From Trichodelitschia bisporula (Eukaryota; Ascomycota; Dothideomycetes; Phaeotrichales; Phaeotrichaceae): a stretch of DNA of 64,000 nucleotides. The position numbers were made by a program, and so were the translations under genes. The notes beneath the pieces were generated by a model, which had not been told where the DNA came from, searched no databases, and was given only the letters and a program-made list of their open reading frames with translations. The DNA lies in the NCBI GenBank assembly GCA_010356995.1, contig ML996692.1, forward strand, positions 941,933-1,005,932, in the 5' to 3' direction. Below, in pieces: positions 13,901 to 27,264 of this stretch. Numbering within the stretch: position 1 is the first letter of the stretch; each line of letters starts with the position of its first letter.

Positions 13901-14593
13901 GCCGGCAAAATCCATTCCGCCCTCGGCATGACCCTCGGCCAGCTGCAAATCGCCGTAACAAACACGACATCGCACCCAGACACCCCCAAGAAACTCGGCG
14001 AAGTCACAGTCGACGGCGTCGTGCACAGCATCCCCAGCACGCGCTCGGGCATCATCCTCCGCGTGCCCAAAGTCATCGCCACGATGCAGACATGGCAGGT
14101 GCCCGGCATGTACTCCATTGAGTACATCTTCAAGAGCCGGTTCGAGGGCAAGGTCGACGTGGGCTGGAACTACTCGCGCATCGGCATCATCCGCTCCATC
14201 TGGAACACGCACTCGCGCACCCTGGCCTCGCGCCTCGGGAAGCCGCTGCCGGAGTCGGCGGTGCGGATCACGACGGGGTCGAAGAGTGTGGATTCGGCGG
14301 TCGCGAGCAGCGCGGGCGGCTCTAAGCCTGCGTCTGAGGACGGCAAGGACGAGAATATTACGGCTGTGGTGGTCAATGTGCCGCAGAGCCGGTACGAGTA
14401 TGCGGCGCGGGAGCCGCCGGTGATTGAGACGCCGCAGCTGCGGGATATGGGTGAGGCGACGCCGCCGTTGGAGTGGATTGGGCTGCAGAGGGATCGGCTG
14501 CCGAATATCACCCATCAGATTGTTATTGTAGCGCTGCTGGGCGTGGCGAAGGAGGTTGAGGATGCATATGGGAGGATCCTGGGGAACAGCTGA
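4924..14593 (+). CDS. CSF1: Csf1, bridge-like lipid transfer protein (BLTP1 family)
   Basis: Giant rod-like lipid transfer protein of the Csf1/Tweek/KIAA1109 (BLTP1) family, anchored in the ER at its N-terminus and thought to carry phospholipids at membrane contacts. The length is about 3207 aa against 2958 in yeast Csf1. The start at 4924 rests on a short first exon (4924-5015), a 46-bp intron (5016-5061, GTAAGG...CTAG) and exon 2 from 5062. The splice rebuilds one hydrophobic helix, with WVLLIELLVCG from exon 1 and VFFLGYFDRL from exon 2, then the family-typical ISYGIRFYTWRKYHAFIDIQ. A downstream TTG at 4991 is only a track-style alternative start and would lose this anchor. The rest is one uninterrupted 9.5-kb exon of beta-rich repeats with Ser-rich low-complexity loops near residues 1160-1260. 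The last 700 bp are markedly more GC-rich than the rest. Confidence 0.93.
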
Positions 14594-15640
14594 AGGTGCT
14601 TGCGGATTGTGGCTCATCGAGGTTCACGTTACCGTCCATGTGGCGATGCACTTAGGATTGTATTTTGACGGTGCACATTGTGATTGCATTTTTTCATAGC
14701 GAAGGACAGGGGCGTTTATTGTACTGTACATATTGGGATCTTCAACATGCTGTACTGCTCAAAGAATCAGTTTCCTTCAACACTATAGGGCCTTGTCCCT
14801 CGGCATCGCTTGAACATGAGCTATTTCCCTGGCCATCCTTCCTCCTGCCTTCAACATCGTGTCGTCCAATACAGCCAAAACCAGTGCTTGTCATCGATCT
14901 CCTAGCCCACCACTAACGACCCCCAGCCCGAACGAGGCACCCCTCCAAATCCAACCCCATAAGCCCGCATCAATCTCACCATCAGCACGAGCCCCACCCA
15001 AAAACCGCCTCCACCTGCCCTTACCAACCCAATATCTTATGCACTCACTCCGAACTCCAGCCTCAGCCATACTCCACACTTCCAAATCCCAGAGATCTCC
15101 TCCGAAATCCTCTCCGTCAGCCCTCCCTCTTCCGGCGTTTCGGCGCCAAACAAAGCCCGGCGCAAGCCTCACGTACGCACACCACCCAAAGCATACGGTA
15201 CCCTCCCCAATCGCCCTATACACACGCCCCACTCGCCCTATGCACAAGGTTGCCGACGCCGCTGACGCCGATGAATCATGACCCGCGCCTTACACTCGTC
15301 GGCATCACCATCCAGGTTCGCGCACCCCTGTAAGCAGCGGGCAGCGGCGGGCAGGCGACCGACAGCGGGTGGCATCTAAAAGAAACCACCTGCAGCCCCC
15401 CGGGCCGGACTCCAATTCGCTCCCGACGTCTCAAACACGCGTCTTCCCCCCTTCCCCAACCCCGACCCCAGCTCGTCAGATCGCGCAGCCACCCGCTATG
15501 GCGCCGATAACCCGCTCCTTCTGCTCTGTTTCAGAGGCCTCCAGCCGCGAGCCGGTGGGCCGCCCGAGCGCCGGATGGGAGCGTCGTGCGAGGGCAGACG
15601 TTGGATGCGGGGTGGCCGGCCAATGTGCTACTTGATGCGG
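14594..15640. other. 3' flank of CSF1, no gene seen
   Basis: The first 200 bp are T-rich and resemble a 3' untranslated region. From about 14860 to 15640 two overlapping plus frames are open and Pro/Ser-rich. One of them (about 14990-15240) reads like an IPEISSEILSVSPPSSG-type low-complexity protein, but I find no start, no domain and no convincing intron, so I do not call a gene. Confidence 0.4.
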
Positions 15641-18300
15641 GGCGTGGGGCTTGTGTTTCTTTGTCTAGTAGGATGCGGATCCTGGCGTGTTGCAGAAGAC
15701 TGACTGATCAGGAAGAGTGGCGTTGAATTGGGAAGGTGGTGTCACGTGAAGGGAAGGCTGAGATGAATACATGAGTGAGGAGGGGGTTGTGTGCTTTTAG
15801 GATGCAGTTCGGAAGTTGATACTTTGGAGTATGGAAAACAAAATTGGTGATGCAAAATTCGCCCTGATCCATAGTTCGCGTAGGAGGGAGCTGAAACCGG
15901 TATACGAAAGAGCTCCTGGATGTCTAAGTCCCCTTGAGCGGGTCCAATATGAGGCTTCGATGCTCAGCAGTCGTTGACTTTAGGCTCGTATGCTCATCCA
16001 AAAAGGACTGTGCAAACTAATTTGTACCCTTTCGGGTCGTCTTTGACTTTTTCCACAATCTCTTCCTTTTGGAAATCAAAGCTTTGTGAATATGATTAGC
16101 CAGGTGCCTCAGGTCATAAGCCTTATATTATAGAGTTCAATACTAGCCCATTACTCCTCCGCATCCGACTGCTTTGAATGTGTTGCGCTGAGATTCATGC
16201 CTTCGTCGGCTGGTCGAAGTCATCATTCTTTGTACAGCCGAATATTCCCACCCAGGACCGTGAAAGACATAGGATGTCGCTCACTAGGGGACGAGGACTG
16301 GAGTGGAGAAGGATAATGCATATTTGTAGTCCGTGTTTATGCCAGGAGTGCAATGGATGTCGCCGCTGAGGGTAGGGTTTATGAGAGGAAGTCTGGTTAC
16401 ATATGACCTGTCAGAGGCCAGTTAAAATTGGGAAAGTATTGTCATTATAGGAGTCTCACTGGGCTGAGTGTTATGAATATATTGGTGGTACTCCGGTGGG
16501 TTGTGATTGTCGCTTGTGCATCAAGTGTGCGGAGGTGAGCCTTCTGTGTAGAAGGGAATTACCTTGTCTAACGATGCCTCTTCAAAGCGTCTTCCAGATG
16601 AAATTTTGCCGTTTTGTCCATGAAACAGCCAGTCCCTCGTACTCCATGGTTACTAAGTTTGGAAACAAAGTGAGGTGCCTCCGGTATTCGTCAGTCTCTG
16701 GACACGATGCTGATACCAGCAACGGCGAATCACCATCGCTCATCATTTGGCACCTTGCCCAAGTAATTGAGGAAGACTGACCGGTAAAACCAGCGCTTCA
16801 ATGCCGTGGGTTTTTGGTCAGCCAGAATCTTCGCGGATGGAGGCTATCTAGACGTGCTAGGCTAGGTACGAAGTCAGATCAACGTCAATATGAAAGCATT
16901 TGACGTACATTGAGGTATGTCCACATGTGTACACCCTGCAGCCTTCTGTTTGTCCTTATTCTCAAAACCAGCTCTATGTGCTCACACACACCGCAACGTC
17001 CGGCCGGTTATGTATTCGTACTCGCGAGCATCTAGCAGAGTCACTAGGGGAAATTTCGGAGCTTCGGGTCGGAGGGCAGACGACGGGTTCCTGTCAGAGC
17101 AACTGGTGCCGATCATGGTGTTATCAATTGGCCGGTGTAAGCTCTTTGCTTCAGGAATTTATGCTTACTTGGAGAGCTCAAAGGAAGGTCGAGAGGTGGT
17201 AGACCAAATGGAACGCGGTTGCTTCAAGTCGTGATGTTTCTCGGTGTCCATCAGACTGGTCGTATCCAGCGCAACAAGCATGGCTTTGAATGCCAGTAGC
17301 TGAGAGTAGAACAAAGTAATAGCTGCTCACGGCAGTCCTAACTTCCATCTTCAGTGTGAAGGTGGAGGATGAGAAGGAAACGCCGAGAGCTGGAAGCCTT
17401 TCATTTTGGCAAAAGTTCGGCTTCAAGGTAGCAGACGAAGTACTTGATAGCATCGGGCAAGAGAGCATGGTAAAGAGAGCTATCGAAAGAGAGATGGTAT
17501 CAGCACCAGCAGGATTTTGCAGACACATGAATGAAGCTGTGGGAGGTGCGAGTTGAGATGGAAAGTGCAGTCGCCCGAAGACAGCAGCTCATCACATCAG
17601 TGAGACCACGTCGGATGCGTTTTCCGCTTTGGCCAGTCACAGCCGGTGTCAAAGAAGTGTCAACGCCTATTCGACTCTTCGGCCATGATTTCCTAAGTTC
17701 TGCCAGTCTCTCTGCTTTTTCGCGATTTTCATTCTGTTCTTCGGCATGGGGTTGAGAAAATGACTCGTCAGATTCAGCATGAAGTCACAACAAAGGCTGT
17801 CACATCCAGAGAAAAATATGGAAGATATCATAGTAATCGGTATTCAGCTAGCACTATGGTACCAGAAGGCTCGATACATTCGTTACAAAGGACACTAGTT
17901 CTACTGTGAGGTAAAAGTGAAGAGAGCTTAAACTTCAGTCATACAAGCATATAGCTACTCATTCCGTGCATAGCAGCTTAGACAATACTAACGAGTCACC
18001 GCATCAAAGCTAGAGATAACGTTAACAGTCCAAGACCTCGTTGCCAATTTATCCACCGGATGCAGGAAGATGCAATAGCCGAGGGTTCCGTGCCTTCAGC
18101 GTCCATCGTCTATCACATCATAAAGTAGCAAGGCTGGGCAAGATCCAGAAGACGGAGACGCAACCAATACTGGAGGGCTCTTGAACACAAACCTTCCTGG
18201 TACTGTCCCACCGCTAGACCATACATCCCACTCCATAAGCCATGACGTGGGTTCATCGGCGCACTGGTATGGCGAACTCAAAGTGCGAACCAAGAAATCC
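15641..18300. other. lower-GC stretch without a gene
   Basis: This stretch is visibly poorer in G and C than the flanking genes. Open frames are all short and of unremarkable composition on both strands. I saw no transposase, reverse transcriptase, terminal repeat or tRNA-like B box. It may be old degenerated DNA or long regulatory sequence; the sequence does not decide. Confidence 0.4.
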
Positions 18301-21300
18301 GCCGTAGTACCGGAATGGAAGCTTTGGCTGAGTTAGGGAGAGCATTAATCCAGCCTCTTTCACCTCCCATTTGCAAGTCTGCATCCGTGATTCCACCAAA
18401 ACCTTGAGATAATGCGCCTGAGTGAGACTTCATCACTCGCCTCCATCCCATGCTGCTAAGAGCACAGCTCTGATGCGCAGGGATATGCCTCACACATCGC
18501 CGCTGCCTGTCGCCACCTCTATAGCGTGCCCACTGCCTCCCAATGCCTGCATCGTGGCAGCGCACGATTTGACCACATAAGACCAAAGGGAGACTCCTCC
18601 GCACGAGAAGGGGCAAACAAATCTCGGTCGAAGGTCGCAGTGGCAGGTCGGGCAGGGCGTTCGAGGCGACAAGTGAGGTATGGGAGATTTTCGTCGCGAT
18701 ATGCAAGGGTGTAACGGTAACGGGCAGTGGGGCGAACGGTTTGTGTGTTGCGACGCAGCGACAAACAGGAAACTGGACGGTGTACCGCGGGGACGTGCTG
18801 GAGGGCCTGGAGAGCGAAGTATGTTGTTAGCGGGTGGGAATGGTGATGGAGTGGCCTTGACGTAGTTTGCGCTGCCCCTCGCTCCTGCATTGCTGTCCCC
18901 ATTTGTGTAATTCTTCATGCTTGTGTTCCCAGTCGGCTCTGACAGTATGGACACGCAGTCGCTGTGGGTTGGATTTGAAGTCGAGTGTGGTATTTTCGTG
19001 CTCCGCTGGGTGTGTTGAAGGTGGTGTTAAGAGATTTGGAATCTTCAAATTCCGGACCAAGAGAGGGGCAAGGCGTGCTAGTTCTAGTTGCAGGAATCGA
19101 GATCCTCCCTTGAACAATCTCCGGCTTGAGTATCCGTCGGTCAGCGGTACGTTTACTGAACAGGAATCGACAGTCCCGACACTGGAGTTCGGGCTGCTCG
19201 AGGACCAGAAGGAAGGTGAGTTCGGTTCCTTTTGCTCCATTCCTTCTTCCTTTCGGTAGATGATGCCTCAAAACTTCCATAAAATGCAATTCGACCTTGA
19301 GGAATGAAGCAGAGCGAAGAGAGGATGCCAGTGACAGTAACAGCTTGACTGGATTTGCCATGCAAAAACCAAACTCCGCCTGCGCTTGCAGACCCGCAAG
19401 CCAGATCGTGCAACCCACCATTCAGGAAGCAGCAGAAAGAAGCACCGAAGTCTCCCTGTGATGGGCGTTTCATGTGTTTTCGTGACCTGGTTCTTGGAAA
19501 GGGCCATCCTGGAATTACAGCCGGCCATCCGACCCTCCGTCAAATCCTTGCAGCAAAGCCGAAAGAGCGGGCATCATTGTGCAACCACCGATGGTCCAGC
19601 TACCAGGTCCCTTTGCAAACGAAGTCTGCTTTTGATCAGCGTGTACACCATGCCTCGGAGTGCTTTGAGGGCTAGCAGATTGCGGTGCCCTTGCAGCAGA
19701 CGAAATGCGCGGTTAGAGGGGTTGAAGAGGGATCGTGGATACTGAAGGAAGGTCAGTGTTTGCGGTACGACATCGCAGAGGTCGTAGTTTGAAAAGCATG
19801 CATCTGCGGGGCAGGAGCGCTGACTGCGAAGGGTACCGTACGCCGCCAAAGGGCTCCAGGATTCGGACATCAATAACATGATATCGTATGCTTCCCCCAC
19901 GCCGTACGTGCAAGCTGATGCCAAGCAGGTGGATATATGGATAGCTAGTCGAAGTAGGGGTTCGGCAGGTAAATGCTATTGGCGAAAGCCAGAAAATAAT
20001 GACTCAATCAGCAGGCACAGCTCAAACCCGTGATAGGATACGGATATGCATGTCCATCACGAAGATGCCGAATGGATGATGCAGCATGGATCCGACAGGA
20101 AATCATTCACACCCACTCTGCCCCAAGAGTTTTGAACAGCACCTTGTTGCTACCCCTCCTTCTCAGGCTCAGCCAGCCGCGGAGGGCTCTGGCACAGCAA
20201 CCACCCAAGCCAAGTCCTCAAGCAACAACGCCGCGCTTGCCTCACCATCGGAGGCAACTCTCCCGGTCGACCTCTTCGGGTGGGGAGGCCCCAATGTGGG
20301 GCGATGTAGCAACAAGCTGTGATTTTCTCGAAGGGTCGAGTGGCAGCCCGCGTTGCTGGATCAAGTTGCTTCTTGGATGCAGCCACGACTGTCATTGACG
20401 TGCGACTGCATACCGACCCCAGCCATTCGAGCGCGCGGCAGCACGCCCTGTGAAACTGGCAGTGCACGACTTGATCAAGCGGTTGTACTCGGCGCGAGCC
20501 TGGTGGGGTGACGATGTTAGCCTGAAGCTGCGGAACCACAGCGGCGGATGCGAGGCGGTCAGAAAGGCGTCGGCGCGAGCATCAGATAGGATGAGATAAG
20601 AAAGGATGGACGGTACTTGCAGTGCGAGTTCATATGGGCGTGAAAAGCTCCAAGTACGGAGCAAGGTGAAGGAAGGAAGTTCGGGAGAGATGTTAGTCCG
20701 TGAATAGGAGACGGTTAGTCGGGCGCATCGCCCGTGAAGAAGCAACTAATATGGGGATAAACGAGCGCAAACCTTGCCAAGTTGCTTCGCATTCTGAGTC
20801 TCGAGGTTGCTCCAGAAGGTCCCGAAAGCCATCGGGTTCCTCAAACGCCCGGTTAGTAGAGGACTGGAGATCAGGGAACGTAAATGGGGTTTACACTCCA
20901 ACGAGACACATCTCCGTCAAAGCAGTGGGCGTCATTCCCCAGGGATGGCGACTGGAGGAGCACAATGTTGATGCGACACCAGATCTGGTGGGTTCCGTTC
21001 GCGTGCTTGTGGTAGCTTACGGCGAAGCCCGAGGAGTGAAGGACGAAGAGACTCTCGTTGGTCAAACTTGAAAGTACGAGAATTAGCAGAGCCCCGGTTT
21101 TACTCTACCTGGTTCATGATCAGGCTCGGGACAGTATGACTGCTACGGGGAACGAAGAGGATGTACTGAATGGTACATGTGGGTACAGCAAGACTCCATG
21201 GTGGTCGGGCACAGGTCCGCCCGACGTAAGTTGAAGAGAGCCTAAGGTGACAATGAGCGATCGGCGAGGCGGGGAAAGCGCACCCTCACCCGTTAGCCGG

Positions 21301-24300
21301 AGGTTACATATGGGGCGTGCGTCGCGTGAAAGCGCGTCGTCCGCATCGAGCGATCACAGCAGCTTCTGACGAATTGCTGAGCTCAGCAAGCTACCATTGG
21401 CATCAGATGGCCTCCGCCGCACCAAGCTCGCAGCAGGCCTGGGCAAAAAGCGGTGGGAGAGCAACACGCCGTTTTCCGGTAGATATGCCAACAGCAGCAG
21501 AGCGCAGCAAGGCCAACCCGTCAAGTAAAAGTCTGCTCGGCTGGGCAGCATCTTAACCTGCGTCGGAATACGGCCTTTGTGGTTCTTGGCCGGTCCGGGC
21601 GACATTTGCCATCCGTATCTTATATCCATCCCATCAGCGGAAGGAACGGGGAAGCTGACGGTGAAGGGCGTGCACGGAGTGGCGAAGCACCAACAGCAGC
21701 AGCACCGTATCGTACAGCGGTAGGCTGGCGGCAACGTGAGGATAGAGGCGCGTCTTTATCATTATTTCTTCGGAGTTCCAGCACTGGGACGGACGCGGGG
21801 GCTGACTGGAGTGCATGTAGGCGCGGGAGGAGGCCACGCGCCGTTGGCTCTAAGGGAGCCTCCCGAAAGGCGCAGTGCAGAGGCCCGTCTATTCCGCAAT
21901 CCGCACCAGTCCGCAGTGTGGTCATTGAAGAAGACGGGGAAAGTTCCTTTTTCCTCTTCATCAAGCTTTCCAAGAGGTCCGCTATCCTCAGGCACTAGGG
22001 TACTGGAAGCCATCGCCCCCACACACGCACACATATCGGCTGTTCTCGCATGCGTTAAGCTGAGGGAGGGAAGGGTAAAAAGAGAAGGTTGGCTTGGGTT
22101 GAGGTGAGGGCGAAACCCGATTTTCAGCTCTTCTGCGGTGTGGGGGAGATTCGGGTGAAGGAAGAAAAGTTGGAAGCTCGTTTTTCTCTCTTGACCTCTT
22201 GTCGTGCAGGTGTGCAGAGCGGAGGCGGAGCTGGAGGGCAGTGGCTGTCTAATATCAGCCACAGAGCGCCACAGATGGGCGTATGCAGAGCCCCGTTCGG
22301 GAGGGAAGAAGTGGCGACCAATGACGATTGCTTTCTTTGGTCTTGGCAGCCGTGGGCGATGGGATTGGCGTTTCTAGTGCTGTGGGACACCCAGCGGGGA
22401 GGGGCGGCTGGAAGCTAGCGGATATGGGAGGAGGGGCGGAGAGAATGAAAGGAAACTCAGAGCAAGTGAGGTTTATCTACGGATGTATCAAAGAGAAGAG
22501 AAGAGAATCGAAGGGCGTATCGGGAGTGTCGGATGTGTTCGGAGCCCCCAACTGCTTCCTCAAAGAGCCTCAGCCACAGCCAGCCAGCCGCGAAGGGAGG
22601 CCACTTTATCGACACGCACATGGAGGTCGGCGGTCTCTTCCCTTGCACACTCCGTCTTTCCCTTTGGCCACTTCTTCTCTTCTGCACGCGCGCTTGCTCC
22701 TCTCTTTCTGCGCCTGCAAGCGTTGCCGATATGCGACAGAATTGCCTCATCACAACTTCCCTAATTCAGGAGTTTTCTGCTAGATTCAAGACTTAGCACT
22801 CAAAATAGGTTCTTGACATTGCAATTGCCGTGAGACGTTCCCACTCACTGGCCCTACTGAAAGGAGACCCTTTTGCGCTCTCTCTTTTCCCTTCCGAGCA
22901 TAAAATAAGCTGATGTGCCCTTCAACCTCATCCATCTCCTTCGCTACAATCTAGCCTTCATCCACCAATTCTCCATATCCTAGACGAATGCACTTCCTCG
23001 GTCTGAGCCCAGCCAACCGTCTCCAATTACCTTGCTCTCCGCATCCTGTACGCTCCGCTCAGTCGAGTGGAGCCCGGTCAACCCATTCCGTTGATGGCGA
23101 CAAGAACAAAGAAAGATACGCCCTCCGCTGCTCGTGCGTCCGCCCCCTCCTTTTTGGGCCCCCGGCTGAGAACGCCAGCAGGTTGCAAAGGACGAAAGCA
23201 GGCTGGACGCCGACGCATCTTCTGGAGAATTTTTTTGGTTTGTTTGCCGCAAGGGATGAATTGGAGAACAAGTAGCAGCAACCAACAACTGAAAAGATTT
23301 GCAGTAGCATGCAGCATCAAGCATAAGCACGCAGCAGAAATGGAAAACGAGTTGACGCGTCGTTTGATGCGGCCACACCGGCTTTGAAGCTTGGCGCTAA
23401 GGCTCCCCCAAGCTAGGCACTGGTGGGAGGGAGAGCCCTACTGGTTGCCAGGTCGGCGACCGGCGTCGTTGTTGGAACTGTAGCCGCGACCCCCTCTCTT
23501 CCCCCCACTCCCTCCTCACGTTATCAGACGTTGGGCATCCGTCCAGCGTGCTAACCGATCTTTGGTTATGGTTGTCAACGGGCGGATGCGGGGCCGCCCC
23601 TAGAGCATGCTTGAGTTCCCATGAGGCAACGTCAAGTTAACATTAGTACGAAGCGAAAGCGCCTTTGTTAGTATACCGCCTGGCGCTAGTTGCCCAACAT
23701 TGGCAGTTTTCTGTCCGCCAGGCGGCTAACGGCCTGCCGGATTGACGGCCATTGAGTTCTGCGCGCGGGAAAGGTCTTGCGCGGTAGTGCGGCGAAGAGA
23801 CCCAAAACACTCCCAGGACAATTTTGAGCCTTTTGAACGACACGTTCTCATCGCCGCCATCCCTTTGAAGCAATTGATGTACGGATGTACGCGCTGCTGC
23901 TCGCGCTGGCAGCGGAAATCTCCAAAGGCTAGAATGGTCTGGTAAGGCATTAACGATCTTCTCCGAACCAAACAGTTTGAAGTCTTGGTAAGTCCCTTCC
24001 TGGTCCCTGTCCCGGATGTTTATCCCGCCATGATACTATCCTACACCTCACCTCATGTACGCTTTACGGGAGATAAGCCACCATGCTGCCCTGCGCCGGA
24101 TCTTATAGTACCGCCCAGTGAGAGGCTCCGCGGTAGGCATCGTTACGCCTAATCACAGACTCCGCTGGCTGGAGCAACGCAACGAGACTGGAGGGTGACG
24201 ATTGTCTACCGGCCCCACCGCCACGCAAACAGAGGATGTGGAGAAGGGTCATCTCGCCCGTGCACGCGGAAGCCGTAATCCTCTCTCTTACCGTCCCGGC

Positions 24301-25000
24301 AGACTCGAACGGAGCCTCTCCTCCCCCTAACCACAGCACCAAATATTGCGCTTTCCGATTCCTGTCCCTGCGTCGGGCAACGATCAGTGCCTGCGAGAAT
24401 CATTGGGAAAGGAAATAAAAGCGCCTGACGAAACCCTCAAAAAGGAAGCGGTTCCTGTATCTGGGATTCATTCTCGCAAGGCCGAAGCCTTCAAACACGA
24501 AAGCAATGGGGCCTTGACTGCTTGAACGAGGCGGAAGGCGCCCATGGCTGAAAAAGAGGTCGTTCCTGCGGCGCATTGAACAAAAGCCAATTGCCAACAA
24601 TAGATCTACTTGGGCGCGGCCTTCAAGCCTCCGAGATCACCTGCAGCCTCGTATTAGGGAGTCGCCCGGCTGTGTTGGTTTGGGACCTCCTAGCATCAAT
24701 TTTCCCCCCAGGGCCGCAACAAGAAAAAAGCCATAGGCTTTCACGATTCCTTAATGCGCCATCAGCAATGCTCACGCAGAAAAATGGAAAGCATGAGCTC
24801 CGCACCCCGGGGAGGGGATAGCCACTGACCCATCTCCTGGCCCGTACGCTGTGGAGACTCCACCATAGCCAAAGGCTCGACGGATGGCGAAGCTTAACAT
24901 GATTGCATTGGCTCTTGGGCGTCGTCCAGTCACGCTGTGCATCAGCAGTCCATGAGCTGTGGTCGTCGCGCGCGGTACTTCTTGGAGTCTTTTGGATGGA
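18301..25000. other. long stretch without a recognised gene
   Basis: Open frames up to about 170 codons occur on both strands, often starting from non-ATG codons and overlapping each other. None shows a known domain. Minus-strand frames around 18519-19421 and 20150-20745 were examined for introns and rejected. The DNA upstream of about 22800 becomes CT-rich in places, as expected for distal control sequence of the Medusa-type gene downstream. A non-coding RNA gene would be invisible to this reading. Confidence 0.4.
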
Positions 25001-25140
25001 CGCCGCCCCCAAGATCTTCTCCCGTCGAATCCTGGACGGCACTCTTTTCCTACGCTTCATCATTACTAACTGCTAGCTTATATTCTTCATCGTCTTCCTT
25101 CGTCACTTTTCGGTTCAAACCCCTTCCCCGCGAAACCTAC

Positions 25141-25240
25141 TGCCCACCCTCCCCTCCCCCACCTTTACCGCACATCCACTGATTCCCCTCTCCCCCTCCT
25201 CCCCCTCCTCTTCACCTCCCCCCCCCACCCTCCGTCATCC
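25141..25240 (+). repeat. polypyrimidine (C/T) low-complexity tract
   Basis: About 100 bp made up very largely of C and T, including a run of nine Cs, within the leader or promoter of the downstream regulator. Such tracts are common near transcription starts in Pezizomycotina. Confidence 0.8.
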
Positions 25241-27052
25241 CGTGCCTAGTAGTATCCTACAGTCATTCGGCCTGGAGCTCGTCCTACCTGGGTGTGGCAT
25301 TTTCATCCGTCCTTAGCTTAAACCACCCTTGAGGCTCCCCTTCCCCTCCCTCTCATCTAGCCCGGCCTTGTCCAACTCTGTGTACCTTCATCGAGTCTGT
25401 CTCTCGTTTACCCCAATTACCGCTTCCGGTTCACGCCTCATCTCCGGCACGGCCCCCCGGATTGCGCCCATTCAGACGGACCCTAGCTTTCACTGGGCAT
25501 TCTTTCAGAGAAGTACCCGGGCCAGAAGTCAGCCATTCTACCCCGGTCCGCCCTCACCTTTTGGCGTCACTCCCGGTTCAAGCTCACATCAACCTTACGG
25601 TGCCGACTAACCAACCAACCTTCCGATCACCTGAAATTCACACACGCGCGCCTCCACAATCCATCATCCAAAACCACCTCGCCAGTTTCCGTTCATCCTT
25701 CGCGCATCCCAGCGTGCTCATCTTGCGGCGCTGCCGAAGCATCTCCAGCCCATCGGTTCCAGTCTCTCACCAGCATCGGTAAATTAGCTCCGCGGCATTC
25801 AAGGCTTCAGCTGAAGTGGGCTGCTTAGAGCCTCAAAGGTGTGCATGCCCTTTGACAGCGCAGGTTGATGGGCTTGATCGTTCGTGCATGCACTCTTCCG
25901 TCTACCCTTCTACCAAAGGGCCCACCGGGACTCCATTGGTCGAGGTCCACTGTTGTGCGGTACTTGAGTACTTTCTCTGACGTGAGTGTCAACGAGTTTC
26001 TTTCATTATCTTTCTCTCTCCAGGGTTTAGGCACATCGTCCTAAATCAAGTTCGATTTGGCTCTGCCGGTCGGATGTGGCCAGCAGCCGACTAGAAAACC
26101 GATCACCCAAACCACATGTTGTCCCAGTTCCCTTGCTTTGGCGCATTTCTTTAACTCCAGTGCGAGCACAACTTCCCCATATCTCTAGAGTATATGTACT
26201 TCTCCCACTTGTTCCCCTCGTGGTTCCGTCTCGACATCCCGGTTCAGTCAGTTCTGATTCAACTACACCAAGAAGCGTCTTGCAGACGGCAGGCATCACG
26301 GAACTGTTCTTCAGATTAGCCTTTTTCCTCTATCTCTTTCTCCCTCTCTCCCTTCCCTGCCCTCCAAAGTCACTGAGGCAACGTCGCTAGTGCGAAGATC
26401 CCAGCCTCACTCACCGCGAAACACTTGATTCGCCTCTGAAGCCTTTGTTCTGGTAAGACTCCATCGCAAGACTAATGTACCTATGCGAACCACTCATCTT
26501 AAATCCCAAAGACGAGTTCGCTTGTTGCTGCTCATTCATATCGCTGCCATCGAAACAAGTCTCCCCTTCTGAATTGATTTGTTTCGCCCTGGCCGAAACA
26601 CATAGTAACAGCGTAATAGTCAGCCTGGTGGGCCGTCCACAACATCTGGGTCAATTCAAAGGGCCGCCGCCGCCTTCTCGCATTCTGGCATTCTCTACTC
26701 TGGCAGTTGAAGGGAGATTCTCAATTCTCTTTTTATTTTTCGGTGCGCGAAGTAGTGCGGCTGTCACCTCTCCACGAACCCCCACCCCAATCTCCATCTC
26801 TGTGACCGGATTCAGCCCGGGGATACCAACTCAGTTGACCTCACCTTCGGGTTGGAGCACATGTGAGATTCGAGCACGCCAGACGCATCGCTCCTTCCCA
26901 TCTGGCCGCACGTTGGACCCTTGCACCTTCCCCACGGTTGCACAACCGCACAACCGCACCCCCGAAACCCACGCCTCTAGCAAGAACAGCAACAATCTTC
27001 AACCTCCCAAACCGCCAAACTGGCCTGTGTTATAGGTTATCAATGCATTGAG

Positions 27053-27264
27053 GTACGTGTCACTCTTTATTTCCCTCGTTCTTCTGGTCTTGTAGTTTAT
27101 GATCGTCTCATTGGCTCCTGACTGGGTTGGTTACTGCGCCTCTTTGATATTGCCTACTTGGGTGATATGAGCCTCTTCCTGGCTGCTGCCTGGACTTGTT
27201 GACGACTCTTTACCACACTAACCGAAGGCTGCCATGCTAACTTCTATTTGCACGCACTCTATAG
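27053..27264 (+). other. predicted 5'-leader intron
   Basis: The donor reads AG|GTACGTGT. A branch-like TGCTAACTTC lies about 30 nt before the acceptor CTCTATAG. At 212 bp it is longer than the coding introns here, as leader introns often are. It sits 120 bp ahead of the Medusa-type ATG. It is a prediction from splice signals only. Confidence 0.5.

Noticed and set aside
13895-14617. 240-codon minus ORF opposite the end of CSF1
   Set aside because: Arg/His-rich antisense shadow of the GC-rich CSF1 3' end.
15641-18300. Degenerated transposon or virus-derived element
   Set aside because: Lower GC raised the possibility, but there are no terminal repeats, no recognisable enzyme fragments and no repeated copies in the window.
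18519-19421. Overlapping minus-strand frames of 120-170 codons
   Set aside because: No consistent start, no domain, and the three overlapping frames look equally good, as expected by chance.
20150-20842. Possible small multi-exon minus-strand gene starting MAFGTFWSNLETQNAKQLGK
   Set aside because: Several donor-like and branch-like signals exist, but no combination of introns keeps the reading frame to a sensible end and no family is recognisable.
23668-23726. Inverted CCGCCTGGCG/CGCCAGGCGG pair
   Set aside because: Only ten bases long, expected now and then in GC-rich spacer; no supporting structure.
24389-24482. Inverted TGCGAGAAT pair with partly matching flanks
   Set aside because: Matches over fewer than 20 bases with gaps; not enough to claim an element.
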